From Paraescarpia echinospica (Eukaryota; Annelida; Polychaeta; Sabellida; Siboglinidae), in the NCBI GenBank assembly GCA_020002185.1, contig CM034534.1, positions 60,988,067-61,052,066 on the forward strand: a stretch of 64,000 nt of DNA. Reading direction: 5' to 3'. A program made the position numbers and the translations under genes. Below, in pieces: positions 39,101 to 50,300 of the stretch. Position 1 is the stretch's first letter. Every line of letters starts with the position of its first letter. The notes under the pieces are model-generated. The model ran no database searches. It saw nothing but the letters and a program-made list of their open reading frames with translations, and had not been told where the DNA came from.

Positions 39101-40273
39101 AGGTAGGATTATAGCTATAGAGTACCGATTTCCAGATGTTGGGGTAGAACCTCTACCAGTACACAAAGCATCACTGTTTTTAACACAACAAATAGAACTT
39201 CATATATATATATATATATATATAAATATGTACATTTATAGTGCATATTAAAGAGACATAACTTTTTTCCCTTGAAAATAAATATAAAGTGGCTTTGAAA
39301 AGCCATCGATGAGTCATACCTTGACACCCTTCCTGTACCATTGGCCGACGCCGGAAAATGACTTCTTTGTTTCTGGTTGCTGCTTCTGATGCTTTAGAGT
39401 TGGTTGTGTGGAGCCAAAGTACCACGGAGCCTGCATGATATACTGTGGGATGTGGGGGTTGATGTCTCTGTCACAGATAAACCGAAGTGCTGTAATCGTT
39501 ATAGAGTGAAACTGGTTAATCAGAACCCTGACATCCAGAGTTTCCAAAAGCTAATATACACACCCCATTATGTGAATGACTATGTTATCCAGAATGTGTG
39601 TTATTGCAGACATGTATACTGACTACCAAAGTGTCACTGTCTGGATTAGCGACATTCCAAACTGTATGCCAATCACACCACTGCAAGGGATCACAGATAA
39701 ATCAAACTCATACATATTATGAGCGGTTTTTTAAAAGATAATCTGGGTGATTTGGGAATAAAATATGCATAAAATATGATTTGTTTTTATATTGTGTTAT
39801 ATTTGGCTTGTTTTAAAAGGTTCCATCTTGTTCAAGTTTCTTATCCAAGAGGATATATGGAGGTATCAACATTAAGCCTCGCACATGCAAACACACGCTC
39901 ATGTACACACAAACACACACAGACTAACTAATATGTAAATGCAAATTCTCAGCCACAGGAAATGCCGTACTTATAAGCTTGAAAGAGATCTATACAGTGG
40001 ATCAGGCTAAAAGGTTCATCGAAGATATGTCGAGACATTAGATGAACTACATTTCCTCTGTAACTCAAACTAAATCACCCGTACTTACTTCCCCTCTTCA
40101 TCCTTCATCGCAGGAACTGTTCCCGCCTTCCGAGCCTCTTCCAGTTCCTTCATCTTCTTCCAGTCTTCCCGCCGATTCGTCTTTGCTCCGTCCCCATCTT
40201 TACCGTCCCCCGGTTCCTCCGTCTTTGCCATCTTGGCAACGACGGAGGGAGGGAGGCTGACTGTGAACGACAT
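27154..40273 (-). CDS. SLU7: Pre-mRNA-splicing factor SLU7
   Basis: Nuclear second-step splicing factor that helps select the correct 3' splice site and hold the free exon. Fourteen exons: 40089-40273, 39320-39467, 38570-38650, 37880-38044, 37508-37576, 36640-36765, 36226-36323, 34759-34826, 30609-30805, 29864-29968, 29336-29443, 28669-28734, 28040-28222 and 27154-27333. Phases agree and the product is 592 aa (human 586). Exon 2 has INPHIPQYI and APWYFGS. Exon 3 has the CCHC zinc knuckle C123-X2-C126-X4-H131-X4-C136. Exon 4 has [15 protein letters not shown]; exon 6 has [12 protein letters not shown]; exon 7 has [20 protein letters not shown]; exon 9 has HLQADPTKL and [12 protein letters not shown]. 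Exon 11 has [15 protein letters not shown]. Exon 13 is Lys/Arg-rich with poly-Ser; exon 14 ends [10 protein letters not shown]. Intron 8 (4 kb) is almost entirely minisatellite; introns 5, 8 and 11 hold LINE tails. Confidence 0.98.
28930..29240 (+). mobile_element. LINE 3'-end fragment in SLU7 intron 11
   Basis: Across frame breaks the plus strand reads [20 protein letters not shown], then KQHVEAF-like residues ending 'gcacaataatgatgatg'. [12 protein letters not shown] is typical of the basic C-terminal end of RTE/L2-type LINE polyproteins. Truncated and broken; antisense to SLU7. Confidence 0.7.
30058..30104. repeat. (GT)n microsatellite
   Basis: A GT run of about 45 bp with a few interruptions in SLU7 intron 9. 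Confidence 0.9.
30243..30545 (+). repeat. SINE family B, fullest copy
   Basis: Starts with a tRNA-like head ('gatagtgtagtggttaggc', then B-box-like 'gttcaaaaccc'). It continues into a body ending 'ctgactagttgaatgatacc', 'tcataagaccataacattg' and 'gagtgctggaaacaac'. The 3' half recurs at 57641-57780 and, inverted, at 44040-44215. It lies in SLU7 intron 9, about 60 bp from exon 9. Confidence 0.65.
30795..31700 (-). repeat. 66-bp minisatellite, about 13 units, abutting the SLU7 exon 9 acceptor
   Basis: Near-identical 66-bp units start with 'tgaggctgcagctacttcag' (plus strand) at about 30836, 30902, 30968 and on to 31628, with degenerate units at both ends. On the gene strand each unit contains 'gccctctgtgtgtagTATTTG', aligning with the real acceptor 'tgcctctgtatgcagTGTTTG' at 30806. 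The array thus appears to have grown from, or into, that acceptor. Because 66 is a multiple of 3, three frames stay open and give 273- and 370-codon ORFs that are not genes. Confidence 0.95.
31765..34118. repeat. 34-bp minisatellite, about 69 units, SLU7 intron 8
   Basis: The consensus unit starts 'aaacaaaccggttcctccca' and finishes 'aaacactgccatgt' (34 bp). Units vary at a few positions (ccggtt/ctgttt, ccatgt/ccatat/ccacgt). Because 34 leaves remainder 1 on division by 3, each reading frame cycles through three units, giving a 34-residue protein-like period and minus-strand ORFs up to 580 codons. No unique spacers lie between units, so it is not a CRISPR. It is transcribed within the SLU7 intron. 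Confidence 0.97.
34535..34718 (+). mobile_element. LINE 3'-tail fragment in SLU7 intron 8
   Basis: Basic residues followed by an in-frame [14 protein letters not shown] and a terminal (agta)n-like 'gataagtaagtaagtaa' resemble the extreme 3' end of a LINE with its short simple-repeat tail. It stops about 40 bp from exon 8. Confidence 0.55.
37195..37475 (+). mobile_element. LINE 3'-end fragment in SLU7 intron 5
   Basis: Plus-strand reading gives [18 protein letters not shown] and, after a frameshift, DCSGWKDIC with a short end like those of RTE-type elements. Truncated and broken. It ends about 33 bp from SLU7 exon 5 and is antisense to the gene. Confidence 0.65.
39198..39226. repeat. (AT)n microsatellite
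   Basis: About 26 bp of AT dinucleotides in SLU7 intron 2. Confidence 0.85.
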
Positions 40274-40825
40274 CGTCTTCCCCTTGTCTGCTCACTTATT
40301 GTATCTCTAAGTGTCCTGTGCAATAATCCTGCAAAGTCAAGTGATCCAGTTAGAACAAATTTTCAACATATAAATAAAAGTTTATTTTATTATGTGTCTT
40401 TTATACACTAGCTTAAATGCCCACCATTCAGATGGAGCTTCATACACACAGACAGATGCAGAGTATCCTGCAGTATGGTGATATCAACATGCAATGTGGT
40501 TATTTTATTTATTTACTTTTTATTTATTAACTTCACTTAACTACAATTGTATGTACAATTTTTTTAACTGTCAGCTTAGTTTTTATATTGCCAGCTAATT
40601 AATTTATTCAATTATTTATTATTTATTTAACTACATGTATACTTGTTAGGTAAGGTTTAGACTGTATTAATATTATGTTACCAAGTTCACTTTATGTCAA
40701 TAGTTTTAGCCTAGTTTTATAATGTTTCTGATTGTATATTTTGCGTGTGCATGATGGGGGGCAGGGAAGGCAAGCGTGCATGTATGTTGATGCAACAACA
40801 CCAAGAATTCCTCGTACATTTTAAA
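40274..40825. promoter_or_regulatory. SLU7 upstream region
   Basis: Sequence immediately upstream of the SLU7 start codon. No core promoter motif is clear; beyond 40380 it is AT-rich and featureless until the LINE fragment. Confidence 0.3.
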
Positions 40826-40829
40826 TGTT

Positions 40830-41540
40830 ACTTGGTAATACACCACCACTGTTCTTCCGACACAAAGTCGAAAGAAGAAAGAACAGTGGTGGTGGAACCA
40901 AGAAGTTGAACAGGCAATACGAGAAAAAAAGGAGGCAGTGAAGTATGTGGAAGAAGCGAGTGATGAAGAAAAGACAAGGCTAAAGCAGTAGTACCGGGAG
41001 AAGAAGAAGGCAGCAAATAAGGCGGTTGCTAAAGCAAGAGATGATAAACAGCAGGAATTATGTGATAAGATTGAAGAAGATGGAGGGAAAAAAACTGATC
41101 TTCAAATTTGCCAGGGATAGAGAGACAGCAAAGATACTATACGAACATCAGCAATGAAGAGAAGCGACGGGACACTGGTCACTGGAGCAAAACAAGTGCT
41201 GGGTGTTTGGGAGGAGTACTTCAAGAAACTACTAAATCCGGAGGAAGAATATGAGATAGAGATACCTCATACCGGTAACAGAATGAGATGGGCGGGACAT
41301 GTACATAGAATGGGTGAAGACAGACTGGCGAAAAGAACGTGGAAAGTAGGATAGGATGGCAGACGAAGGAGAGGAAGACCAAGGCTGAGATGGAACGACA
41401 GCATTAAACGAGACCTAGGGAGGGCTGGCGTGAACAGCCATGAATGGATAACAATTGCGGACGAGAGAGAGAGGTGGAAAGACTGACAAGAAAAGTAGAA
41501 GAAGCTACCAAGTGATGTGGACTCCACCCCGCAAGGGGAA
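40830..41540 (+). mobile_element. Internally deleted LINE remnant
   Basis: The plus strand encodes a Lys/Glu-rich linker (QEVEQAIREKKEAVKYVEEA and on to VLGVWEEYFKKLLNPEEEYE), typical of the spacer before the reverse transcriptase. It is then joined directly to RMRWAGHVHRMGEDRLAKR and RRRRGRPRLRWNDSIKRDL, which belong to the C-terminal end. The whole catalytic RT is missing, and stops interrupt the frame. Confidence 0.8.
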
Positions 41541-41864
41541 GAAGACTGGGTAATAAACAGTTTGAAACTGAATGATGCTTGTTACATCATGCCTCATGGT
41601 GTAAATTGGAAACCATTTTGTTAACACAAGTAACACAAAACATCCCCAACATAACAGGAGTCCTCAGACAATCGCAGAAAGCATGCAGAATATTATATGT
41701 ACAATGTATGGTATATACCCTAAAACCAAAAAAGTAACCCTTTAATCGATGGAAATTTAAAAAATAAATGTGTTACACAAATTCTAGTCCAATAGAATTA
41801 GTGGTGTTGTCTAGAATAACATCTCTAGTGAAAATCTTGAAATTAGTAGGTCCCTATGTGACAT

Positions 41865-43265
41865 TGCTGGAGGACAGGTCACCGCTGGAGTCTTGACAGA
41901 GATATTCGAAGGCATATGGGAGGTGGAAGAAATACCGTGACTGGAAGACAGGGTTTATCGTCAAATTATCAAAGAAAGGAGACCATAGCCTTTGCAACAA
42001 CTGGAGTGGGATCACTTTGTTGTCCTTCACTAGCAAAGTTTTTGGTAGGATGATCTTCGACAGAATTTAAACAGCCCAGGTTTTTGGAAAGGAAGATCCT
42101 CTGGAGATCACATTTTTACATTAAGGCAGATCCTGGAAGAGTGCCAAGAATTGAACACGCCAGTCTACGCAAACTTTTGTCGATTTAGAAAATGCTTTTG
42201 ACAGCATTCACAGAGACTCTCTATGGTTTGGCAGCATTCACAGAGACTCTCTATGGTGTATAATCTGTCCAAAGATTGTGAGCATAATCAAACTGCTCTA
42301 TGGCAACTTTAGGTCCAAGGTAAATAATGGCCAATACCTGATAGAAGGTTTCGAAATCAAAACCAGAGTGAAACAAGGATGTATATTATCCCCCTTCCTC
42401 TTCTGCCTTGGGATCGACTGAGTCATTAAAGAAACAACACTAGGAGAGAAAAGTGGCATCAAGTGGACCTTCACAGATACACTAGGTGATCTAGATTTTG
42501 CAGATGACATATCTCTTTTGTTGCACCATTACGGAAACATCCAAAGAAAAACAGAGGAACTTGCCATAAATGCTGGGAAAATAGGGCTAAATATCAACAC
42601 CAACAAAACAAAGGCGCTGAAAAACAACAACCAAACAGCAGACCCTATCATGATTGGAGGGAGAAACATTGAAGAGGTGACCAAGTTCACCTACCTTGGA
42701 ACCAAGGTGACAACAGAGTCTGGGGTCAAAGCAAGGCAAGAGGGGCATTTGATGCACTAAAGAACATCTGGAAGACCAACAAGATCAGAAACAGAACCAA
42801 AATCCGCCTGTTCAAGAGCAACGTCCTGAGTGTGCTACTGTATGCGGCGGAATCATGGAAAGTCACCAAAGGCATATGCCAGCTGCTGGAATTTTTTCAA
42901 AACAAGTGTCTTAGGAGAATTCTGCGAATCTACTGGCCAAATAAAATATCTAACACATAACTCCACGAAAAAACAGGCATGCAGCCCATCTCTTTTGTCT
43001 TTGAGGTGAAATGCTACAGATGTAGATGGATCGGACACGTCTGCAGAATGCCACTGACATCCATTCCAAGAGTGGCCATGCGCTGGACCCCTGGTGACAA
43101 GAGAGCGAGGGGGAGACCCAATGAGACTTGGAGGAGATCAGTGGCGCGGTAGGTGAAAGCATTCGGGTAGAGTTGGGTAAAGTAACAAAGCTGGCACCGG
43201 GCAGGGAACTTTGGCTTTCTTCAGTTGATGTCGGCCTTATGTGTGTACACGAAGAGGATTAAGTA
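41865..43265 (+). mobile_element. Degenerate LINE reverse transcriptase (RTE-like)
   Basis: Broken frames give GFIVKLSKKGDHSLCNNW, GITLLSFTSKVFGR, DLENAFDSIHRDSLW, KTRVKQGCILSPFLF, the catalytic LDFADDIS block, EVTKFTYLGTKVTTES, and a tail ending LCVHEED and a stop near 43262. The order matches RT fingers, palm and C-terminus. A 32-bp internal tandem duplication at about 42199-42256 repeats 'cagcattcacagagactctc'. Several stops show it is dead. Confidence 0.85.
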
Positions 43266-43464
43266 CATACAATGCAGGAATGTGTCATGTCAAACTGATG
43301 TGCATTTTGGCTGTTTCCTGGTGTTTGAAGTGTGAACCCATACGTACGTCGTTCGTTAGGCAGGAGTCGAACACAACGTCACGACACAAGGCTGCACAAC
43401 TTCGCAAGTCTTCTGCGTTACTCAACTGTAAATGTCTATGTGCCTTACAGCCTTCGTAAAACTT

Positions 43465-43764
43465 CTATGATTTTACGACAAAGGTATGTGTGTATATAGC
43501 ACGTCTAATCATTAATGCTGTGTATAAATTACCGAATAACATACCGTAAATTGTAGAATCTGATCTTACATCTCCACCAACAACAACAAATTCGTCGCCA
43601 TTTTTAGTTGGTGTTCTATAAAACGATAACTTCCGGTTGCATGCTTCCAGTTTGTTGTCGTTTATGTTCTTTTTGGGGGTACCGCTTTTTGGTAAGGTAT
43701 CACGTAGCATGTTTTTGCAAACAGTTATGCTACCAATTGAAATAGAAAAATATGTTGATAACAT
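43465..43764 (-). CDS. Unassigned ORF or first exon divergent from NOA1
   Basis: A 99-codon ORF starts MLSTYFSISIGSITVCKNML. Its middle, with RKLSFYRTPTKNGDEF and VVVGGDVRSDSTIYG, looks like real protein. A good donor ('ggtatgtt' on the gene strand, about 43542) follows IYG, so the coding part may be only the first 74-75 residues of a spliced gene. An alternative start at the Met of NMLRDTLPKSGTPKK gives a Lys/Thr-Pro-rich N-terminus. I do not recognise the family and see no downstream exons among the LINE debris between here and SLU7. Confidence 0.35.
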   Translation of the reverse strand: MLSTYFSISIGSITVCKNMLRDTLPKSGTPKKNINDNKLEACNRKLSFYRTPTKNGDEFVVVGGDVRSDSTIYGMLFGNLYTALMIRRAIYTHTFVVKS

Positions 43765-44039
43765 TATCCTGTTTCGAGGGAGGTGTTGATATCTTGTCTA
43801 GCCGTAAACAGAAAATTCTAAATTCGCATGTTATCGCCCACATGTGCATACCCTAATTATCGCACGTGTCATATTCATGACATGCGCTGTCAGAATATTT
43901 AACAGTTGGCCCAAACTAGTTATTCCGACATTTCAAGGGATGTCCCGTCTACGACTAGTTAATATGTAGCACATTTGTTACGAGTAAAAATATAAATTAA
44001 TAACCTCCTTGAACCTGTCTGTCAGTGTCAGACGTCGGT

Positions 44040-44215
44040 TTCCTAGTTGTTTCCAGCACTCGGCAACGTTCTATTAACTGACTAGTCTATATATATTGTG
44101 GTTACAATGTTATGATCTTATGAGGTCTCATTCAACTAGCCAGCCAGTTACTGTCTTATGCCAGTGGAACCCGTCTTATGACATATCGGTGTTATATCAC
44201 ACAATGACACATGTT
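44040..44215 (-). repeat. SINE family B, inverted partial copy
   Basis: Reverse complement matches 30435-30545 and 57650-57780, including 'actagtcagttaatagaa' and 'gttgaatgagacctcataag'. It lies in the NOA1 upstream region. Confidence 0.7.
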
Positions 44216-44370
44216 AATCATTCTGACCCTGTCAAAGAACTGTCATTACCACCTTGATTGTTATCTGCTATATTACATGCTTGGCATTACAGTCTTTTGT
44301 GTATGTGGTGGTTAATTACTATATTTTTCATTGCAGAATCTCCCAAAACATTACTTCTAAAGAGAGAACC

Positions 44371-47300
44371 ATGCTCTTATCAAGGTACAAGTTTGCCTGC
44401 CTAGCAGTTGCACACCACATCCAACGGATCTCTTCTCACTGTCCACAATGCAGTGTATTGGCTACAGATGTCCGCAGGAGTCATCCACGTTTACTTGTTT
44501 CACCACAAATATCTGCAAGTTTTCATTCGTCAACACGTCGCTGTTGCAGTAAAACAAAACCAAAGCTGACAGGACAACACCCAGCTAAACTGAGTTCAAC
44601 ACACAAAGTAGAAACCACATCACTCGCTGCACAGATGATGTTGAACAAAGATGCTCCAGAGACAACTCAGATACAGACAATGCCAGATAAGCATGACCTA
44701 AATGAGCTGGAGGCATTGGCACGCAGCGTTGTATCCACCCCCGATTTAATTCTTCAGCAATCATTCGATGATGATGAAGACAACGATGACTTGATTACAT
44801 CAGATGTGATCCCCGCTAAGATCCCTGAAGGCGATACAGCTTTCGAGATGTTCGGAAGCCCTGATCCGACAATTCCAATGAGCAAAGTTCCATGTGCAGG
44901 TTGTGGGGCCAATTTACATTGTCAGGACCCTGCAATACCTGGCTACTTGCCAAGCCAGAAGTTCATCTCGATTCCTACAAAGAAACTTCGGACAACCGTA
45001 TGTCAGCGATGTCTGCTGATGAAGTACCATAACATTGCACTCAATGTCTCCGTTCACCCTGAGGAATACAACAAAATAATATCGCAAATCCGCAACAAAG
45101 GCGGTCTTGCTATTATTGTGGTGGATCTCCTTGACATGCCCAATAGCATCTTCAAAGACCTGCCGGAGTTGATCGGTCATGATCGTCCGCTGTACATCGT
45201 TGGAAACAAAGTCGACCTGATCCCAAAGGATGAGACTGGTTACCTGCAGAGAACCAAGGACATGTTGATGTATCTGTGCAAGGAGACAGGGCTTTCCACA
45301 ACAAATGAGGTCCGACACACTGCATTGGTCAGTGCAAAAACAGGCTACGGCATCGAGGAACTGATCACGCAATTACTGAAAGATTGGGGAAAGAAAGGTA
45401 GGCGTAACAAACAAGATCAATTCTAAGTAAGTACAATTCCATGTCTGGAAAATGTTAGATATCGAAGTACTGTCTTCACATATGATTACTTTCTGGTAGT
45501 ATACATTATAACTGTTATTGTCCATATGTATTTATAATGTTATCTAGATGTTGTAAATAAGCAGGACTGATAATAAGTTGCCTTATCAAATTGATATCAC
45601 TGGTCAGTACAGTTGTTTGATAATTCATTATCTATATTACTCTGGTTATTTCAAAGTTTTAAAGTTTTTGAAATCATGACTGTTTTCTGTGATATTAAAC
45701 TAAGTTAATTTGTTTAAACAACTAATGGTAGCATCACTATATTGATTGTGTAGATGGACACATGGTTGTCTACTTTATTTTATACTCTCAAGTTTGACAC
45801 CTTTGCAAATTGTACATCCGCTACGTCCATTCACCACATCAAACTATGTATTCATACATGTTTTGTGTATTGATTAAGCCATGGTTCATTCATATTTAGT
45901 ATAACTTATGAATTATGTACCTGGTACAAATTTGCTATTTGACATAGGTGATGTGTACCTACTGGGCTGCACCAATGTTGGTAAGTCAACCCTGTTCAAT
46001 GCCCTGCTATCATCTGACTACTGCAAGTCAACAGCCAGAGACTTCATCCGCAGAGCAACGACATCACTGTGGCCAGGTACGGTCAAGATTTAACATTCAT
46101 TTGGGCTACGGAAACTAACACATATGTAATGTAAAAGTAAAGGTAAGTTCTTATATTGCGCAGTATCCAGTCCTCAGGACTGTTCAAAACGCTTTACACT
46201 TTACTCCCTGGCAGATCTGTTCAATCGAACACCATCTTGACTTCTATGGGAAGCATTCAGTCATGTTGCAATTAATGCACGAAGACTATTTGTACACAAA
46301 TAACCACCACTGTCTATAGCCAGGTACTCATTCATACAGCTGAAGCAATGTAGAGTAAACGAACTTGCCCAAGGTTCGACACCGCCGCATAGGATTCAAA
46401 CCCACGTTCTCTCGGTCGAGGGTCCGGAGCTCTTACCACTGCGGTACTGCGCTCCACATAAGTATGTATGTAATGTCTGCTTCTTTCCCATAGCACTGAT
46501 AGATACGCTTGTTGAGCTGAAACAGTTGTTGTAATCCAGTTGTCAAACCTTATTAATCCAGATCCCAATACAGTGTAATCAAGAAAACTCGGCATCCAAA
46601 CATCACTTCACTGGAACGGTATTTCCAAAGCTATATACCTAGCTTGTTACATGCATTATTCATTTACCTGGAAAACTCATTAATCCAGACAACATTTATA
46701 GACTAACAAGGTGCCAGTGTGCTACAAATAGTCAGGTAAATTTTATGTAGTAGTTGAGAAATGATGACAGTTTACATTCACAAAGGAAAATAACACATGG
46801 TACAAAATTGCTCAAATTATGGTTTTACAAATACCTTCCAATGTGTATTTTTTTATTTAGGATAGACGCATCTCAAGGATTTTAAGACTAACTGAAATGA
46901 AATTGGGCATTTTTTGTTGAGGTATTCCATGTGAATTTTTGTGAACATAATCAATATTGCTGAAACGTTGTGCACTAATCATTTTATGTGATTGAATGGA
47001 TCAGTTTGGCAAAGAGAAAGAATAAGCAAGAAACCAAAATATGAGCATTCTTGCTCCAGTAGTTTTTGTGCTACAACTGTTTAAAATTTTGGACTTTGTG
47101 AGAGTTTTTAAAATTAAATAATTATCTTTCACAGGTTAATATCTCTTGAACTTAAGGCCAGACACGGCAGGTAGATATGATTATTTTTTTATTTGTGCAA
47201 ACAGTTCATTTTTTCTGCCCAATGAATGAAATGGGTCTTACTGAGTAAAATATATATTGAACTTTTTTCAGCCAGACCCCCCGTTTCCATGGTAACAAAC

Positions 47301-50300
47301 AAAATGACCACCATTTTGAGCAAATATTGGCAAATTTGGAAACACTGCCATTTTTTATTGAACCCATATATAGTTATAATTCTTGCAAATCCATGTTCTC
47401 TATAGATTCTATTGTGCAATGGTCAGAGCATTTTTTGAAATGTTGTGGGTTTTTTTTGTGGTAAAATACGAACAAAAATCTTGTTTTTTTGCAACAAATA
47501 TGGCTATATTTTTCAAACTATTCATGATTTTAAAAAAGTGTTTGATCATTGCACACAGTAGAATATGCTGAATGCAACACTGAAAACATTATTTGTATAG
47601 CATAATTATTCCAAGAGATATCCCGTTTCCAAATGCAGAAATTTGAAGAAAAATGTTTTTGAGAAAATGGCTGTCAAAGATTGCATAATTGATTTCATTA
47701 CATGATATCGACATGCTTGATCCATGACTAAAACTCACTTAGAGGTACGTAATTGTCATAGAAGTGAACTGTATTGATAATATGCATACAAAGGTATAAT
47801 AATCTGGAAGAAAACCATTTTCAGTATTTTTTGTCAAAAAAAACACCATTTCACCTGGGGTGTCTGGCCTTAGTTATCCTCTACCAATAACAATTGTTCT
47901 CAGCAATGTTTAAATCACACAATAGTAATTATAACGTACACACAGTTTATGGTTAATGAATACATCAAGCTGATAAAAATAATGATCTATTCAATAACTC
48001 TGCACGTAGGAACAACGCTGAATCTGCTCAAGTTTCCCATGCTTAATCCAGTCCCTTGGAAATTGCATCGGAGAGTTCAACGACTCCTCCGAGAACGGAG
48101 TTCTTCGGTGGAGGAGGAGAGATTGAGAAAGAAGAACCTCAAAGCTACTGGTCGACTCCACTATGCAACACTAATGGGTACTTTGTGTTTTAACTTTTTC
48201 TTTCACAATTGTTGTTATCCTGCCAGATCCCATTGCATCGCATAAAATACAGTAGTCCCTCTCTTCAGACGAGGGGACACCCCCTATGTCGGGACAGTTT
48301 GTTAATGTATGGATCGTTTTGCTATGTTAATGTCCCTCTGATGAGGGGACACTTCGTGGACGCGGACAGCGGACAGGATATTTTGGTTACATGTCCCTCC
48401 TAAGACGGACAGTATTCATTAATTCGAAGATTTTTTGCCGAATTTGTTTAGAAAATGGCGGACATACACTGATACAGCTCGGTGTGTGTCAATGGTAACA
48501 CCAAGTACACGTGTACCCATAACAACGAGCTTGTCTTCCTTGCTGTAACCATTGTGTTTGTCCAAACTACTTAGAGTTCTTTTGATTACGGTCTGTAAAC
48601 TTTAGGTAGAGTTAATATGGAGGAAGGTATTGTTAATTTTGTGCTGTTATCAATCCATTTGCTGCCAGGGATGGCATGATGGCTTTCCATTCCCGCCTCC
48701 AGCCCCAGTCAGGGCTTCAGCTTGGTGTCACCTTTTCATCTTGCAATTAAGATTCACAAATACAATGTATAAAAGGTTCATACCAATTGTTTTCAATGTA
48801 CCCCAACATTTAGCCTAAACTGAGGTGAAATAATAAAAAAGCATCATCAAATTATGCTGTGCTACGTCAAACGGCAAATATTACCAGTGCCTGGAAAAGA
48901 TGAACTGGTCGCCAGCATATGAAACAGTGGAACGCATTATCATGTGATGCACAATTTGTGCATTAATGAATCTTTCGAAATTGGATCAAAAATGTTGTGA
49001 AACAATTAACAGTTGTACCCGTTACCGTTTTTAATATTTAATTAATGTTCACGCTACATGTAGCAACTGATTTAAATATTCAGTCGAGCAGCCAAAATTG
49101 TCAACTTGCGAATTACTTACGAAGTATTTTAGCTAAAGAATATCTAAATCGTTCAAGAATACCAATTTATAAAATGTTGTAACGGAGATGTTTTGTTCGA
49201 CAGTTTTGGTTGAATGCTGCCAGTGACTAGTGCACGGTTGAGGAAAATCTCAGATCGACAGAGGGAGTTGGGCGGGCGGGCGGTGCCGGGCGGATGATAT
49301 GACTTCATGACCAACTGTTTATTTTTTAATACATCACAGTTTTAATACATCACATTGATCATGAACATATATATATCTAATTTTTATAGTGCTTAATTCC
49401 TATCAGTTAATGCTTTTACATATTGCCACATATTTACCATGTGTCGGTTGTACTGGTCTGAACTCCGGCACTAAGATGCCTGTCCCTCCGATGAGCGGAT
49501 ACCTGCTATGTTGGGACACTTATGCGTGGATACAGATGTGTCCACTGAAGACAGGGACTACTGTATGGCATATTAGAAATTGACTGTTACTAATGTATAA
49601 AAAGTGACACCAATATTTGGTACTGTGGTGAAAGTTATGGGACCAGTCCATATTTGACAGTCAATTCTTCTATAAAAATTAACTGAGACGAGTCATTACT
49701 TCAGCAACAGGGAGCAGTCAGTAGTTCAACATATTGTATTATACACTACCATTTGTGTCACTTTTTCTATGTTACAACTTTTTACATACTATTGCTTTAA
49801 CAAGTACGTAAAACTGTATCATGTATGTAAAACTGTAATATGAACTGTCATTCGTGTGTGTAAAACAGTAACAATAACTGTATCAAATACCAGTAAGTAG
49901 AACTGTAACATAAATTGTATCAATTACGTTGAGCGGGTTTAACTTATCCAAAATAGTACCGTTAATACAAATCCACTGAATTAGCAGGAAATAAAAACGT
50001 TTTATTGAACATTTATTATGCACAAAGTGACACCGAAAGTGATTTTGATCATGACTGCAGGTCACATTGGCCAATGTTTTTGTTAAAAATAATTTTTGTA
50101 CAAAGTGAAACTGAAAGTGATGTTGATCACGACTGCAGGTCACATTGGCCAGACGTTTGAGGGGGTAAAGAAGCAGACGCAGGAGGACCGGGAATACAAG
50201 GGGTATACCCTGGCGAGTTATGAGTTTGATGAGAGGGCGGCGTCAGTGAAGGAAGGTCGGAGTGGAGTTGAGGACCTCGCAGTGGAACGCTCGTCTCTCG

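Noticed and set aside
44914..45372. 152-codon minus-strand ORF
   Set aside because: Antisense shadow of NOA1 exon 1.
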